From: Kocuria sp.
Lineage (GTDB): Bacteria > Actinomycetota > Actinomycetes > Actinomycetales > Micrococcaceae
Length of the DNA: 64,000 bases
Assembly: GCF_030530945.1 (NCBI RefSeq)
Contig: NZ_JAUMTZ010000009.1
Coordinates: 1 to 64,000, forward strand
Direction of reading: 5' to 3'
How positions within the stretch are numbered: the first letter of the stretch is position 1; every line of letters starts with the position of its first letter. A model generated the notes under the pieces. That model did not search any database. It saw nothing but the letters and a program-made list of their open reading frames with translations, and was not told where the DNA came from. Both the position numbers and the translations under genes were made by a program. This document shows, one piece after another, positions 48,740-56,044 of the stretch.

Positions 48740-50211
48740 GCGCTCAGGACGTCACCGTGCGGACCACCGCGATCGACGGGCTGCTGCTGGTGGACCTGCC
48801 GGTCCACGGGGACGCCCGCGGGTGGTTCAAGGAGAACTGGCAGCGTGCCAAGGCCGTGGCCGCGGGTCTGCCGGATGTCTCCTTCGTGCAGAACAACATC
48901 TCGTTCAACGGCTCCCGCGGCACCACGCGCGGGATCCACGCCGAGCCGTGGGACAAGTACGTCTCCGTGGCCACCGGCCGGATCTTCGGGGCCTGGGTGG
49001 ACCTGCGGGAGGGGCCGGGCTTCGGCACCGTGGTCACACACGAGGTCACGCCCGGCACCGCGGTGTTCGTGCCGCGCGGCGTGGGCAACGCCTTCCAGAC
49101 GCTGGAGGACGCCACCGCCTACACCTACCTGGTCACGGACCACTGGTCCGCGGACGCCGTGGCGGAGTACTCCTTCGTGAACCTCGGGGCCCCGCAGCTG
49201 GGCATCGAGTGGCCCGTTCCGCTCACTCAGGCCGAGCTCTCCGCCAAGGACCGTGCGCACCCCGCGCTCGCCGACGTCGCCCCGCTGGCCCCCGCGCCGG
49301 TCCTCGTGCTGGGTGCCCACGGCCAGGTGGGCCTCGCGCTGACCGCCCTGCTCTCGAAGCGGGGCGTGCCGTTCACCGCGTGGACGCGCACGGAGCTGGA
49401 CCTCGCGGACCCGGCCTCCTGGCCCGGGGAGATCCGTTCGGGGGATGCCCTGCGCCGCTACCGCGCGGTGGTCAACGCGGCCGCCTTCACGGCTGTCGAC
49501 GACGCCGAGACCCCCAGGGGTCGCGCCACCGCGTGGGCCGCGAACGCCACCGGGGTGGGAGCGCTCGCCGCGGCCTGCGCCCGTGCCGGGACCACCCTGG
49601 TCCACTACTCCACCGACTACGTGTTCGACGGCGCCCTGCCGCTCGGCTCCTGCTACGCCCCGGGGGATCCCGTGGCGCCGCTGTCCGTGTACGGGCAGTC
49701 GAAGGCCGCCGGGGAGACCGCGGTGCGGGCGTGCCCCCGGCACTACCTGCTGCGCACCAGCTGGGTGGTCGGCCAGGGGAAGAACTTCGTGGCGACCATG
49801 GCGAAGCTGGCCGCTCGAGACATGGACCCGCGGGTGGTGGACGACCAGCACGGGAGACTCACCGCAGCCTCGGACCTCGCGGCGGGAGCGCTGCACCTGA
49901 TCGACTCCGGCGCCCCGTACGGGACCTACCAGCTCACGGGCTCGGGAGAGCCGTGCACGTGGGCGGACGTGGCCCGATGGGTCTTCGAGGACCTCGGCTA
50001 CGACCCGGACCGGGTCGCCCCGGTGAGCACCGACGAGTACGGGGGAGGACAGGACTGGGGTGCGCCGCGGCCGGTGAACAGCGTGCTGGACATCTCCGCG
50101 GTCCTGGATGCGGGATTCACCCCGCGGGACAGTCGCACAGTGGCCCGCGAGGCGGTCGCGGTGCTCGAGGGGCCACGCCCCACTGGCGCTTCGGGGGAAG
50201 AGCCGAAGTAG
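48736..50211 (+). CDS. RmlC-RmlD fusion: dTDP-4-dehydrorhamnose 3,5-epimerase and reductase
   Basis: One 491-residue chain carries both last steps of dTDP-L-rhamnose synthesis. The N-terminal cupin (about 1-180) has DARGWFKENWQ, FVQNNISFNGSRGTTRGIHAEPWDKY and PRGVGNAFQTLED, matching RmlC. The C-terminal SDR (about 195-485) has VLGAHGQVGLAL (NADPH site), VNAAAFTAVDDAE, HYSTDYVFDGALP and VYGQSKAAGE (Tyr-x3-Lys), matching RmlD. There is no frameshift or stop between the halves. Such fusions are known in Micrococcales. GTG 48736 has GAGAGGA 6-8 nt upstream and overlaps the rmlB stop. The AT-rich island begins right after the stop. Confidence 0.94.
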   Translation: MSAQDVTVRTTAIDGLLLVDLPVHGDARGWFKENWQRAKAVAAGLPDVSFVQNNISFNGSRGTTRGIHAEPWDKYVSVATGRIFGAWVDLREGPGFGTVVTHEVTPGTAVFVPRGVGNAFQTLEDATAYTYLVTDHWSADAVAEYSFVNLGAPQLGIEWPVPLTQAELSAKDRAHPALADVAPLAPAPVLVLGAHGQVGLALTALLSKRGVPFTAWTRTELDLADPASWPGEIRSGDALRRYRAVVNAAAFTAVDDAETPRGRATAWAANATGVGALAAACARAGTTLVHYSTDYVFDGALPLGSCYAPGDPVAPLSVYGQSKAAGETAVRACPRHYLLRTSWVVGQGKNFVATMAKLAARDMDPRVVDDQHGRLTAASDLAAGALHLIDSGAPYGTYQLTGSGEPCTWADVARWVFEDLGYDPDRVAPVSTDEYGGGQDWGAPRPVNSVLDISAVLDAGFTPRDSRTVAREAVAVLEGPRPTGASGEEPK

Positions 50212-50438
50212 TTCCCGGACGAGAAAATCTTTGCGAGGGGTCTGCGGTCGTTGGTCGTCCAGGCAAGAGCCACTGATGGAGTGTGCGCAAAAGCTCCGGG
50301 TGTAAGGCCGCCCCACCTCGGTACGAAAATGCCGCAACATGGCATCTCGGAGTGATGCATATCATCGATTTTCATGTTTTCGAGGCAGGTGGGGGCTACT
50401 CTCGGGTCACTGCTATTTCCATTGATGGGAGGCTCCCC

Positions 50439-50564
50439 ATGTTCGAGCAGCCGGGACGACCGCGCGCCTGGAGAACGACCCGCTGGCCGGACATGACTCC
50501 GCCGTCTGCACCGAAGGCTGAGATTCGTACGGGGATGAAGCCTTCATTCCGCGACCATTCCTGA
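50439..50564 (+). CDS. small basic peptide, unrecognised
   Basis: ATG 50439 has a textbook GGGAGG (50427-50432) with a 6-nt spacer, opening a 41-codon frame. The peptide is basic and Pro/Arg-rich (MFEQPGRPRAWRTTRWPD and a C-terminal GMKPSFRDHS), with no membrane segment. I do not recognise it. Its stop lies 10 bp before the TTG of the next small membrane-protein gene, so the two could form an operon. It may be a leader, a secreted peptide or chance. The frame extends upstream to 50283 without a better start. Confidence 0.35.
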   Translation: MFEQPGRPRAWRTTRWPDMTPPSAPKAEIRTGMKPSFRDHS

Positions 50565-50574
50565 GGGATCAAAA

Positions 50575-50802
50575 TTGAAATCCTTAAATATTGTTTTTCT
50601 TGCAGCCCTCATAATTTTCTCCGTATTCGTTATTGTGCGAAATACTATTGCTCTGAAGAAGGGTGGGCTGCCAAAAGAGCATCAGAAGAACGGTGGAAAA
50701 TTTATGGGGTTAAATTCTCTGAAATATCAGATAGGAATTTGTGCTGTTATTGTGATCGGCGCACCATTCATGATCTACTTCAACTTGCATGTCGTTTCCT
50801 GA
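50575..50802 (+). CDS. small two-span membrane protein in AT-rich island
   Basis: This 75-residue protein has hydrophobic spans at about 3-22 (LNIVFLAALIIFSVFVIV) and 50-70 (YQIGICAVIVIGAPFMIYF). A basic, hydrophilic stretch lies between them (KKGGLPKEHQKNGGK). I count about 38% G+C across the ORF, against about 70% in neighbours, and codons end freely in A or T, so this is foreign or relaxed DNA. TTG 50575 is the only start before the first span, with AGGG about 8 nt upstream. Function unknown; immunity-like membrane proteins have this shape, but that is speculation. Confidence 0.5.
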   Translation: MKSLNIVFLAALIIFSVFVIVRNTIALKKGGLPKEHQKNGGKFMGLNSLKYQIGICAVIVIGAPFMIYFNLHVVS

Positions 50803-51047
50803 ACTTGCCGTAAAGCACGGCATTTGTAGGAAATGCATGCTAAATGCGCGGGATCATAACTTTGGCTGCACAGGTGCAAACTCTGGTGGCGGGAATTGAT
50901 CAATCCAGAACGTCAGGGGGATAGAAGACGCACCCCTTGGGAGACGCAACGACGGAGCAAAGAGATGTGTTCCCCGCGATGTTGTTGCTGACGCTGAGTG
51001 CGGCGAACAAGGCCCCTCCCTTACCGAGGCAAGGAGAACTAAAAGAG
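50803..51047. other. AT-rich spacer of the island
   Basis: No gene is supported here. GCATTT/AAATGC (50819-50835) forms a short hairpin that could terminate the 50575 transcript. The frame running into the next ORF from TTG 50937 has no ribosome-binding site. Confidence 0.35.
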
Positions 51048-51227
51048 ATGGAATCAAAAAAACCGCCGAAACTTGTCTTCATCTTCCCCCTGGTGGCTGC
51101 GTTCGCCCTTGGGCTTGTCCTGGGCGGAGGAGCCACGCCCACCTGGGTCCAGCTATCAGTTCCGGCGCTGTTCATCATCGGCGTCACCCCGGCGCTGGTG
51201 CATATTTACCGGAGTTCAAAGAACTAG
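51048..51227 (+). CDS. small two-span membrane protein in AT-rich island
   Basis: This 59-residue protein starts MESKKPPKLVFIFPLVAAFA. Hydrophobic spans fall at about 10-28 and 32-52, with a short polar loop (GGGATPTW), and a basic tail YRSSKN follows. ATG 51048 has AAGGAG 11 nt upstream. It is AT-richer than its neighbours, though less extreme than 50575. I do not recognise the family. Two such tiny membrane proteins in one AT-rich patch suggest an acquired accessory cassette. Confidence 0.45.
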   Translation: MESKKPPKLVFIFPLVAAFALGLVLGGGATPTWVQLSVPALFIIGVTPALVHIYRSSKN

Positions 51228-51356
51228 ATGTGCGGCTCATGAGCAGGCCGCCGTCGCGTACGGGAATGTGAGGGCGACCCCCTGCGGCTTGCATATAAGA
51301 ACCATGTTTCGGCGTGAGATGAGAATCCAGGCCATTACCCGTCGGCCAGATGCGCG

Positions 51357-51392
51357 AGAGCCCCGCCCGTCACGGGGACGGAGCGGGGCTCT
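51357..51392 (-). terminator. terminator, 10-bp stem
   Basis: AGAGCCCCGC (51357-51366) pairs with GCGGGGCTCT (51383-51392). The 16-nt loop has its own CCGT/ACGG pairing. It lies 20 bp beyond the stop of the minus-strand gene at 51412. Confidence 0.65.
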
Positions 51393-51411
51393 TCGAGGAG
51401 TGGGGTGCGGG

Positions 51412-51846
51412 TCAGACGGCGCGGTCCTGCTTCTGCTCGCCCGAGCCCACGGCGCGCTGCGCCATCTGGGAGGCGTCACGCGGCAGGTCCAGGGTGGTCT
51501 CCGTGCCACCGGTGGAGTGCGTGGCGGTGCTGCCGTTGAGGAACAGGGTGGGGACCATCAGGGCCAGACCGTAGGCCAGGATGCCGAGGAAGATCCACAA
51601 CCAGTTCTCGGGGTAGGAGCTGAACAGCCAGAGGCTCACCAGGATGGTGATCAGACCGCCGCCGAAGAGGATGGCGTTCTGCACGACCTGGCCCTCGCCC
51701 GAGTACTGGGGCATCCGGCGGCCGTGCGACTGGTGCGCGCTGCGGCTGGTGTGCTCGCCCCGCGCGGCGTGGCTGCCGTCCTCCGCGGTGTGTCCGGCGG
51801 AGTGCTGACGGCTCGCGTGCGTCTCGGCTTCTGCTCTTCTGACCAT
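51412..51846 (-). CDS. small membrane protein, unrecognised
   Basis: This 144-residue protein has a polar, His/Ser/Arg-rich N-terminus (1-50) and two membrane spans: about 58-78 (AILFGGGLITILVSLWLF) and 83-106 (LWIFLGILAYGLALMVP). A polar tail follows. It starts MVRRAEAETHASRQHSAGHT. ATG 51846 has AAGGGTGA with a 4-nt spacer. GC content is normal, so it is not part of the AT-rich island. Its function is unknown and I cannot assign a family. It ends at a clear terminator. Confidence 0.7.
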   Translation of the reverse strand: MVRRAEAETHASRQHSAGHTAEDGSHAARGEHTSRSAHQSHGRRMPQYSGEGQVVQNAILFGGGLITILVSLWLFSSYPENWLWIFLGILAYGLALMVPTLFLNGSTATHSTGGTETTLDLPRDASQMAQRAVGSGEQKQDRAV

Positions 51847-51982
51847 GAGTTCACCCTTTCAGACCGCCGTGGCGGGCCCAGTACTGTCGTGGTGCCAGTC
51901 TAGTGGGTTGCACCGGCACTTGGTGACATTCCGTCGTCGGACCGTCGTGCGGCCCGCGCGACGGACCCGGTGCAGGTGCGGT

Positions 51983-52798
51983 TCACAGGCGGGCCACGAT
52001 CTCCGCGAGCAGCCGGGAGATGCGCGGGCCGGCGGCGCGGCCGGCCTCCAGCACCTCCTGGTGGGAGAGGGGCTCCCCGCCGATCCCGGCCGCGAGGTTG
52101 GTCACCAGGGACATCCCCAGGACCTCCAGCCCCGCGTGCCGCGCGGCGATCGCCTCCAGTGCGGTGGACATGCCCACGAGGTCCGCCCCCAGCACCCTGG
52201 CCATCCGCACCTCGGCGGGGGTCTCGTAGTGGGGACCGGGGAACTGGGCGTAGACGCCCTCGTCCAGGGAGGGGTCCACCGCGCGTGCCACGTCCCGCAG
52301 CCGCTGGGAGTAGAGGTCCGTGAGGTCCACGAACGTGGCGCCCTCCAGGGGGGAGCGGGCGGTGAGGTTGAGGTGGTCGCCGATCAGCACCGGGGTGCCG
52401 GGGCCCCACTCCGGGTTCAGTCCGCCGCAGCCGTTGGTGAGGATCATGGTCCGTGCCCCGGCCGCCGCGGCGGTGCGCACCCCGTGGGCAACCGCCCGCA
52501 CACCCTTGCCCTCGTAGAAGTGGGTGCGCGCCCCGATCACCAGGGCGTGGGTGCCGTCCGCGAGCCGCAGGGAGCGCAGCGTGCCGCCGTGGCCCTCCAG
52601 AGCGGGACGGGAGAACCCGGGGATCTCCTGGGCGGGGACCTCGGCCACGGTCTCGCCGAGCAGGTCCGCGGCCCCGCCCCAGCCGGAGCCCAGTGTCAGG
52701 GCGATCCGGTGCTCCGCCACCCCGGTGCGCTCGCGCAGGGTGTCCGCGGCGCGGCGGGCCGTCTCGAAGGGGTCCGTGGTCTCTGCCGTGGTGGTCAT
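51983..52798 (-). CDS. purine nucleoside phosphorylase
   Basis: This 271-residue trimeric-type PNP phosphorolyses inosine and guanosine in purine salvage. LTLGSGWGGAADLL (phosphate loop), RTHFYEGKGVRAVAHGVR, ILTNGCGGLNPEWGPG and GDHLNLT are present. FPGPHYETPAEVRMARVLGADLVGMSTALEAIAARHAGLEVLG carries the purine-binding Glu and Asn equivalents. The ATG is 6 nt from a TACAGT box, so a leaderless mRNA is likely. It is divergent from lpdA with the two -10 boxes about 40 bp apart. Confidence 0.95.
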   Translation of the reverse strand: MTTTAETTDPFETARRAADTLRERTGVAEHRIALTLGSGWGGAADLLGETVAEVPAQEIPGFSRPALEGHGGTLRSLRLADGTHALVIGARTHFYEGKGVRAVAHGVRTAAAAGARTMILTNGCGGLNPEWGPGTPVLIGDHLNLTARSPLEGATFVDLTDLYSQRLRDVARAVDPSLDEGVYAQFPGPHYETPAEVRMARVLGADLVGMSTALEAIAARHAGLEVLGMSLVTNLAAGIGGEPLSHQEVLEAGRAAGPRISRLLAEIVARL

Positions 52799-52804
52799 GG
52801 CCCC

Positions 52805-52810
52805 ACTGTA
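52805..52810 (-). promoter_or_regulatory. -10 box of the PNP gene, leaderless
   Basis: TACAGT on the minus strand is 6 nt from ATG 52798. Confidence 0.6.
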
Positions 52811-52849
52811 GGACAGCTCGCGCGAGCGCTGCGTGTGGGTGCGCCCGGC

Positions 52850-52855
52850 TAAGCT
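52850..52855 (+). promoter_or_regulatory. -10 box of lpdA, leaderless
   Basis: TAAGCT is followed by GGGCCGC and ATG 52863. There is no Shine-Dalgarno. Confidence 0.6.
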
Positions 52856-52862
52856 GGGCCGC

Positions 52863-54296
52863 ATGGCTGACATGACTGTGCAGAGGGAATTCGCGGACCA
52901 GAAGCTCGTGATCATCGGCGGCGGCCCCGGTGGCTACGAGGCCGCTCTCGTGGCGGCGTCGCTCGGGGCGGACGTCACCGTGGTGGAGGAGCAGGGCATG
53001 GGCGGGTCCGCCGTGCTCACGGACGTGGTCCCGTCCAAGACGCTCATCGCCTCCGCGGACACCATGAACCGCTTCGCGTCCGCCCACGACCTGGGCGTGC
53101 ACGTGGGTGACGACCTCGACGCCACCGAGGAGCTGAACAACCTCCGCGTGGACCTGGACACCGTCAACGTGCGGCTGCTGCGCCTGGCCGCCACACAGTC
53201 CCGGGACATCAAGCGCGGCCTGGAGCGCGTGGGTGTCCGCGTGGTGCCGGGCCGGGGGCGGCTGGTGGACCGCCACACGGTGGTCGTGGAGCCCTCCGAC
53301 GACGAGCCCTACGAGCTCGCGGCGGACGTGGTGCTCCTGGCCGTGGGCGCGCACCCGCGCGAGCTGGAGACCGCCAAGCCGGACGGTGAGCGGATCTTCA
53401 ACTGGAAGCAGATCTACCAGCTCACCGAGATCCCCGAGAAGCTGATCGTGGTGGGCTCCGGCGTCACCGGCGCGGAGTTCGCCTCCGCGTACAACGGCCT
53501 GGGCTCGGACGTCACCCTGATCTCCTCGCGCGACCAGGTGCTGCCGGGCTCGGACTCGGACGCGGCCCGGGTGCTGGAGAACGTGTTCGAGCGCCGCGGC
53601 CTGCGGGTGCTCTCCCGCTCCCGCGCGGACGCCGTGGAGAACACCGGCGACGGCGTGCGCGTCACCCTCTCGGACGGCCGCAAGATCCGCGGCTCGCACT
53701 GCCTGCTGGCCGTGGGCTCCATCCCCAACACCGCGGACATGGGTCTCGAGGAGGCCGGTGTGGCCATGAGCGAGAGCGGCCACATCCGCGTGGACACCGT
53801 CTCGCGCACCACCGCGCCCGGCATCTACGCCGCCGGTGACTGCACGGGCGTGCTCCCGCTGGCGTCCGTGGCCGCCATGCAGGGCCGCATCGCCGTGGCC
53901 CACATCCTGGGTGACACCGTGCACCCGCTGCGCACGGACGAGGTGGCCTCGAACATCTTCACCTCCCCGGAGATCGCCTCCGTGGGCATCAGCCAGGCGG
54001 ACGTGGAGGCGGACCCCACCATGTTCACCGGGATGACCATGGACCTCTCCACCAACCCCCGCGCCAAGATGATGGCCGTGGAGGACGGCTTCGTGAAGAT
54101 CTTCGCCCGCCGCGGCAGCGGCACCGTGATGGGCGGCGTGGTGGTGGGCCCGCGGGCCTCCGAGCTGATCTTCCCGATCGCGCTCGCGGTCACCCACCGC
54201 CTGGGCGTGGACGACCTCTCGGACACCTTCGCCGTGTACCCCTCCCTCTCCGGCACCATCGCGGAGGCCGCGCGCCGGCTGCACGTGCACCGCTGA
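52863..54296 (+). CDS. lpdA: LpdA-type NAD(P)H quinone reductase (flavoprotein disulfide reductase family)
   Basis: This 477-residue flavoprotein has the disulfide-reductase fold without the redox cysteines. FAD site: LVIIGGGPGGYEAAL. The usual GGTCxNxGCxPSK reads MGGSAVLTDVVPSKTLIA. NAD(P) site: LIVVGSGVTGAEFAS. APGIYAAGDCTG and the dimerisation domain with FTSPEIASVGIS follow. The C-terminal catalytic His is in the RRLHVHR tail region. This is the pattern of mycobacterial LpdA (Rv3303c), a quinone/oxidoreductase rather than lipoamide dehydrogenase. It probably buffers oxidative stress. ATG 52863 is supported by TAAGCT 7 nt upstream. Confidence 0.9.
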   Translation: MADMTVQREFADQKLVIIGGGPGGYEAALVAASLGADVTVVEEQGMGGSAVLTDVVPSKTLIASADTMNRFASAHDLGVHVGDDLDATEELNNLRVDLDTVNVRLLRLAATQSRDIKRGLERVGVRVVPGRGRLVDRHTVVVEPSDDEPYELAADVVLLAVGAHPRELETAKPDGERIFNWKQIYQLTEIPEKLIVVGSGVTGAEFASAYNGLGSDVTLISSRDQVLPGSDSDAARVLENVFERRGLRVLSRSRADAVENTGDGVRVTLSDGRKIRGSHCLLAVGSIPNTADMGLEEAGVAMSESGHIRVDTVSRTTAPGIYAAGDCTGVLPLASVAAMQGRIAVAHILGDTVHPLRTDEVASNIFTSPEIASVGISQADVEADPTMFTGMTMDLSTNPRAKMMAVEDGFVKIFARRGSGTVMGGVVVGPRASELIFPIALAVTHRLGVDDLSDTFAVYPSLSGTIAEAARRLHVHR

Positions 54297-54326
54297 CCGG
54301 CGGGCGCCCCGGCCTGCGGGCCGCGG

Positions 54327-54382
54327 GCACGACGACGCCGCGGTGACCCTCCGCACGGGAGGTCACCGCGGCGTCGTCGTGC
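54327..54382. terminator. bidirectional terminator, 22-bp perfect stem
   Basis: Arms 54327-54348 and 54361-54382 are perfect complements around a 12-nt loop, between convergent lpdA and the transporter. It contains GACGACGCCGC and its complement. It is the longest perfect stem in the window. Confidence 0.85.
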
Positions 54383-54397
54383 GCGGGCGGGACCGGC

Positions 54398-55807
54398 TCA
54401 GTCCGCGAGCGGGCGGGAGCCCACGGTGTGCATGTCCACGTGGCGGGTCTCGGGGGAGAACCACAGGGCCACGAGCGTGATGACGGCGGCGAAGGACAGG
54501 TACAGGCCCACCGAGCCCACGCCGAAGCTCGCATTGAGTTTCACGGCGATGAACGGGGTGATGGCCGCGCCCAGGATGGACGCCACGTTGTAGGCGATCC
54601 CGGAGCCGGTGTAGCGCACGTTGGTGGGGAACAGCTCGGGCAGGATCGCGGACATCGAGCCGAAGGTCAGGCCCATGAGCGTCATGCCCACGGTGAGGAA
54701 GACCAGCACCCGGACCAGGGAGGCGCTCTCACCCGTGCCCACGAGCGCGGGGTCCATGATGAGGCCGAATGCGAGACCGAAGACCAGGATCGCCGCGGTG
54801 ATCACCAGTTGCGAGGAGCGGCGCCCGAAGCGGTCCGCGAGCCACCCGGAGACCGGGACCATGGCGGCGAACAGCAGGACGGCGAGCAGCTGCAGCACCA
54901 GGAACGTGCGGTACTGGATGCCCAGACCGCCGGCGGCGGGCTTGCCGATGCCGTAGGAGAGCACCCACGCGGTCATCAGGTAGAAGAGCACGTAGGTGGC
55001 CAGCATGATGAACGTGCCCTGGACGATCTGCACCCACGAGGTTTTGAACACGGCGAGCACCGGTGCCTGGACCTTCTCGCCGCGCTGCTCGGCCTGCTTG
55101 AAGACCGGGGTCTCCTCGAGCTTCACGCGCACCCACAGGCCCAGGAGCACGATCACCACGGAGGCCAGGAACGGGATCCGCCAGCCCCACACCAGGAAGG
55201 GGTGGTCTGTGCCGAGGCCCTGGCCCGCGGTGCCGAACTGCATGAGCACCGTGAGCAGCAGGAAGAAGCCGTTGGCCAGGATGAACCCGAACGGGGCACC
55301 CAGCTGCGGCCACATGGCCGCGCGTGCCCGCTTGCCCTCCTCCGCGTACTCGGTGGCCAGCAGGGACGCCCCGGACCACTCGCCGCCCAGGCCCACGCCC
55401 TGGCAGAAGCGCAGGAGGGTGAGGACCAGCGGAGCCCAGATTCCGATCTGGTAGTACGTGGGGAGCACGCCGATCAGGAACGTGGCGATGCCCATGGTGA
55501 GCAGGGCGCCGATCAGGGTGGCCTTGCGCCCGATCCGGTCACCGTAGTGGCCGAAGATCACGGAGCCGATGGGCCGGCCGAAGAACGCCGCGGCGAACGT
55601 GGCCATGGAGGCCAGCAGCTTGGCGGTGTCGTCGTTGCCCGTGAAGAACAGGGCGGGGAACACGGCCACGGCAGCGGTGGCGTAGACGTAGAAGTCGTAG
55701 AACTCGATCGTCGTGCCCACCAGGGATGCCAGAATCACCCGGCTCCGGGGGACGCGGGGGACTGCCGCGGGCGGAGCGGCTTCCGCGGCGGATGCGGGCG
55801 TGGACAT
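54398..55807 (-). CDS. MFS transporter, metabolite:H+ symporter (MHS) family
   Basis: This 469-residue protein has 12 membrane spans. LVGTTIEFYDFYVYATAAVAVFP (TM1), GRPIGSVIFGHYGDRIGRKATL (loop 2-3 signature), RFCQGVGLGGEWSGASLLATEYA (TM4-5) and ETRHVDMHT near the C-terminus are hallmarks of the MHS/ShiA-ProP group. Substrates of this group include shikimate, alpha-ketoglutarate, proline/betaine and other carboxylates; which applies here is unknown. ATG 55807 has GAGGTG with a 4-nt spacer. A palindrome and -10 lie upstream. Confidence 0.93.
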   Translation of the reverse strand: MSTPASAAEAAPPAAVPRVPRSRVILASLVGTTIEFYDFYVYATAAVAVFPALFFTGNDDTAKLLASMATFAAAFFGRPIGSVIFGHYGDRIGRKATLIGALLTMGIATFLIGVLPTYYQIGIWAPLVLTLLRFCQGVGLGGEWSGASLLATEYAEEGKRARAAMWPQLGAPFGFILANGFFLLLTVLMQFGTAGQGLGTDHPFLVWGWRIPFLASVVIVLLGLWVRVKLEETPVFKQAEQRGEKVQAPVLAVFKTSWVQIVQGTFIMLATYVLFYLMTAWVLSYGIGKPAAGGLGIQYRTFLVLQLLAVLLFAAMVPVSGWLADRFGRRSSQLVITAAILVFGLAFGLIMDPALVGTGESASLVRVLVFLTVGMTLMGLTFGSMSAILPELFPTNVRYTGSGIAYNVASILGAAITPFIAVKLNASFGVGSVGLYLSFAAVITLVALWFSPETRHVDMHTVGSRPLAD

Positions 55808-55833
55808 GGTGCACCTCACAGGACGACGGATAA

Positions 55834-55851
55834 GAGAACTTCTCAACGATA
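55834..55851 (-). promoter_or_regulatory. promoter and palindromic operator of the MHS transporter
   Basis: Minus-strand TATCGT (55846-55851) is a -10 candidate. GAGAACTTCTC (55834-55844) is a perfect dyad covering the expected +1 region. A repressor such as a GntR- or IclR-type sensor could bind here; none is encoded adjacent. Confidence 0.5.
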
Positions 55852-55935
55852 GGAGGGGTCTGACCACATGGTGAACTTCCCGTCTCATTTCGTGAGACAC
55901 CGTGACGCCCCGAGAACGGGGCGCCCACGGCACGG

Positions 55936-55983
55936 CAGAGGCCCCGGAGCCTTCCGACCGGGGTCGGTGCTCCGGGGCCTCTG
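55936..55983 (-). terminator. terminator, 15-bp perfect stem
   Basis: CAGAGGCCCCGGAGC (55936-55950) pairs with its complement at 55969-55983. The loop contains CCGA/TCGG. It lies 62 bp after the biotin carboxylase stop. Confidence 0.75.
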
Positions 55984-56044
55984 GGCGCCCTGCGGTGTCC
56001 TCAGCGTCTACGGCGTCCGCGGTGAGGGGAGTGGGGGCGAGGGC

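Noticed and set aside
48736..50211. Possible frameshift joining two separate rmlC and rmlD genes
   Set aside because: The frame is continuous with no stop or composition change between the domains, and RmlC-RmlD fusions are known in actinobacteria.
50283..50438. Upstream extension of the 41-residue peptide ORF to 93 codons
   Set aside because: GTG 50283 has no ribosome-binding site, while ATG 50439 has a perfect one.
50854..51187. Minus-strand ORFs across the AT-rich island
   Set aside because: They lack ribosome-binding sites and the plus-strand membrane-protein frames fit the region better, though neither strand is proven.
52863..54296. Annotation as dihydrolipoamide dehydrogenase (E3)
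   Set aside because: The redox-active cysteine pair required for E3 is missing.
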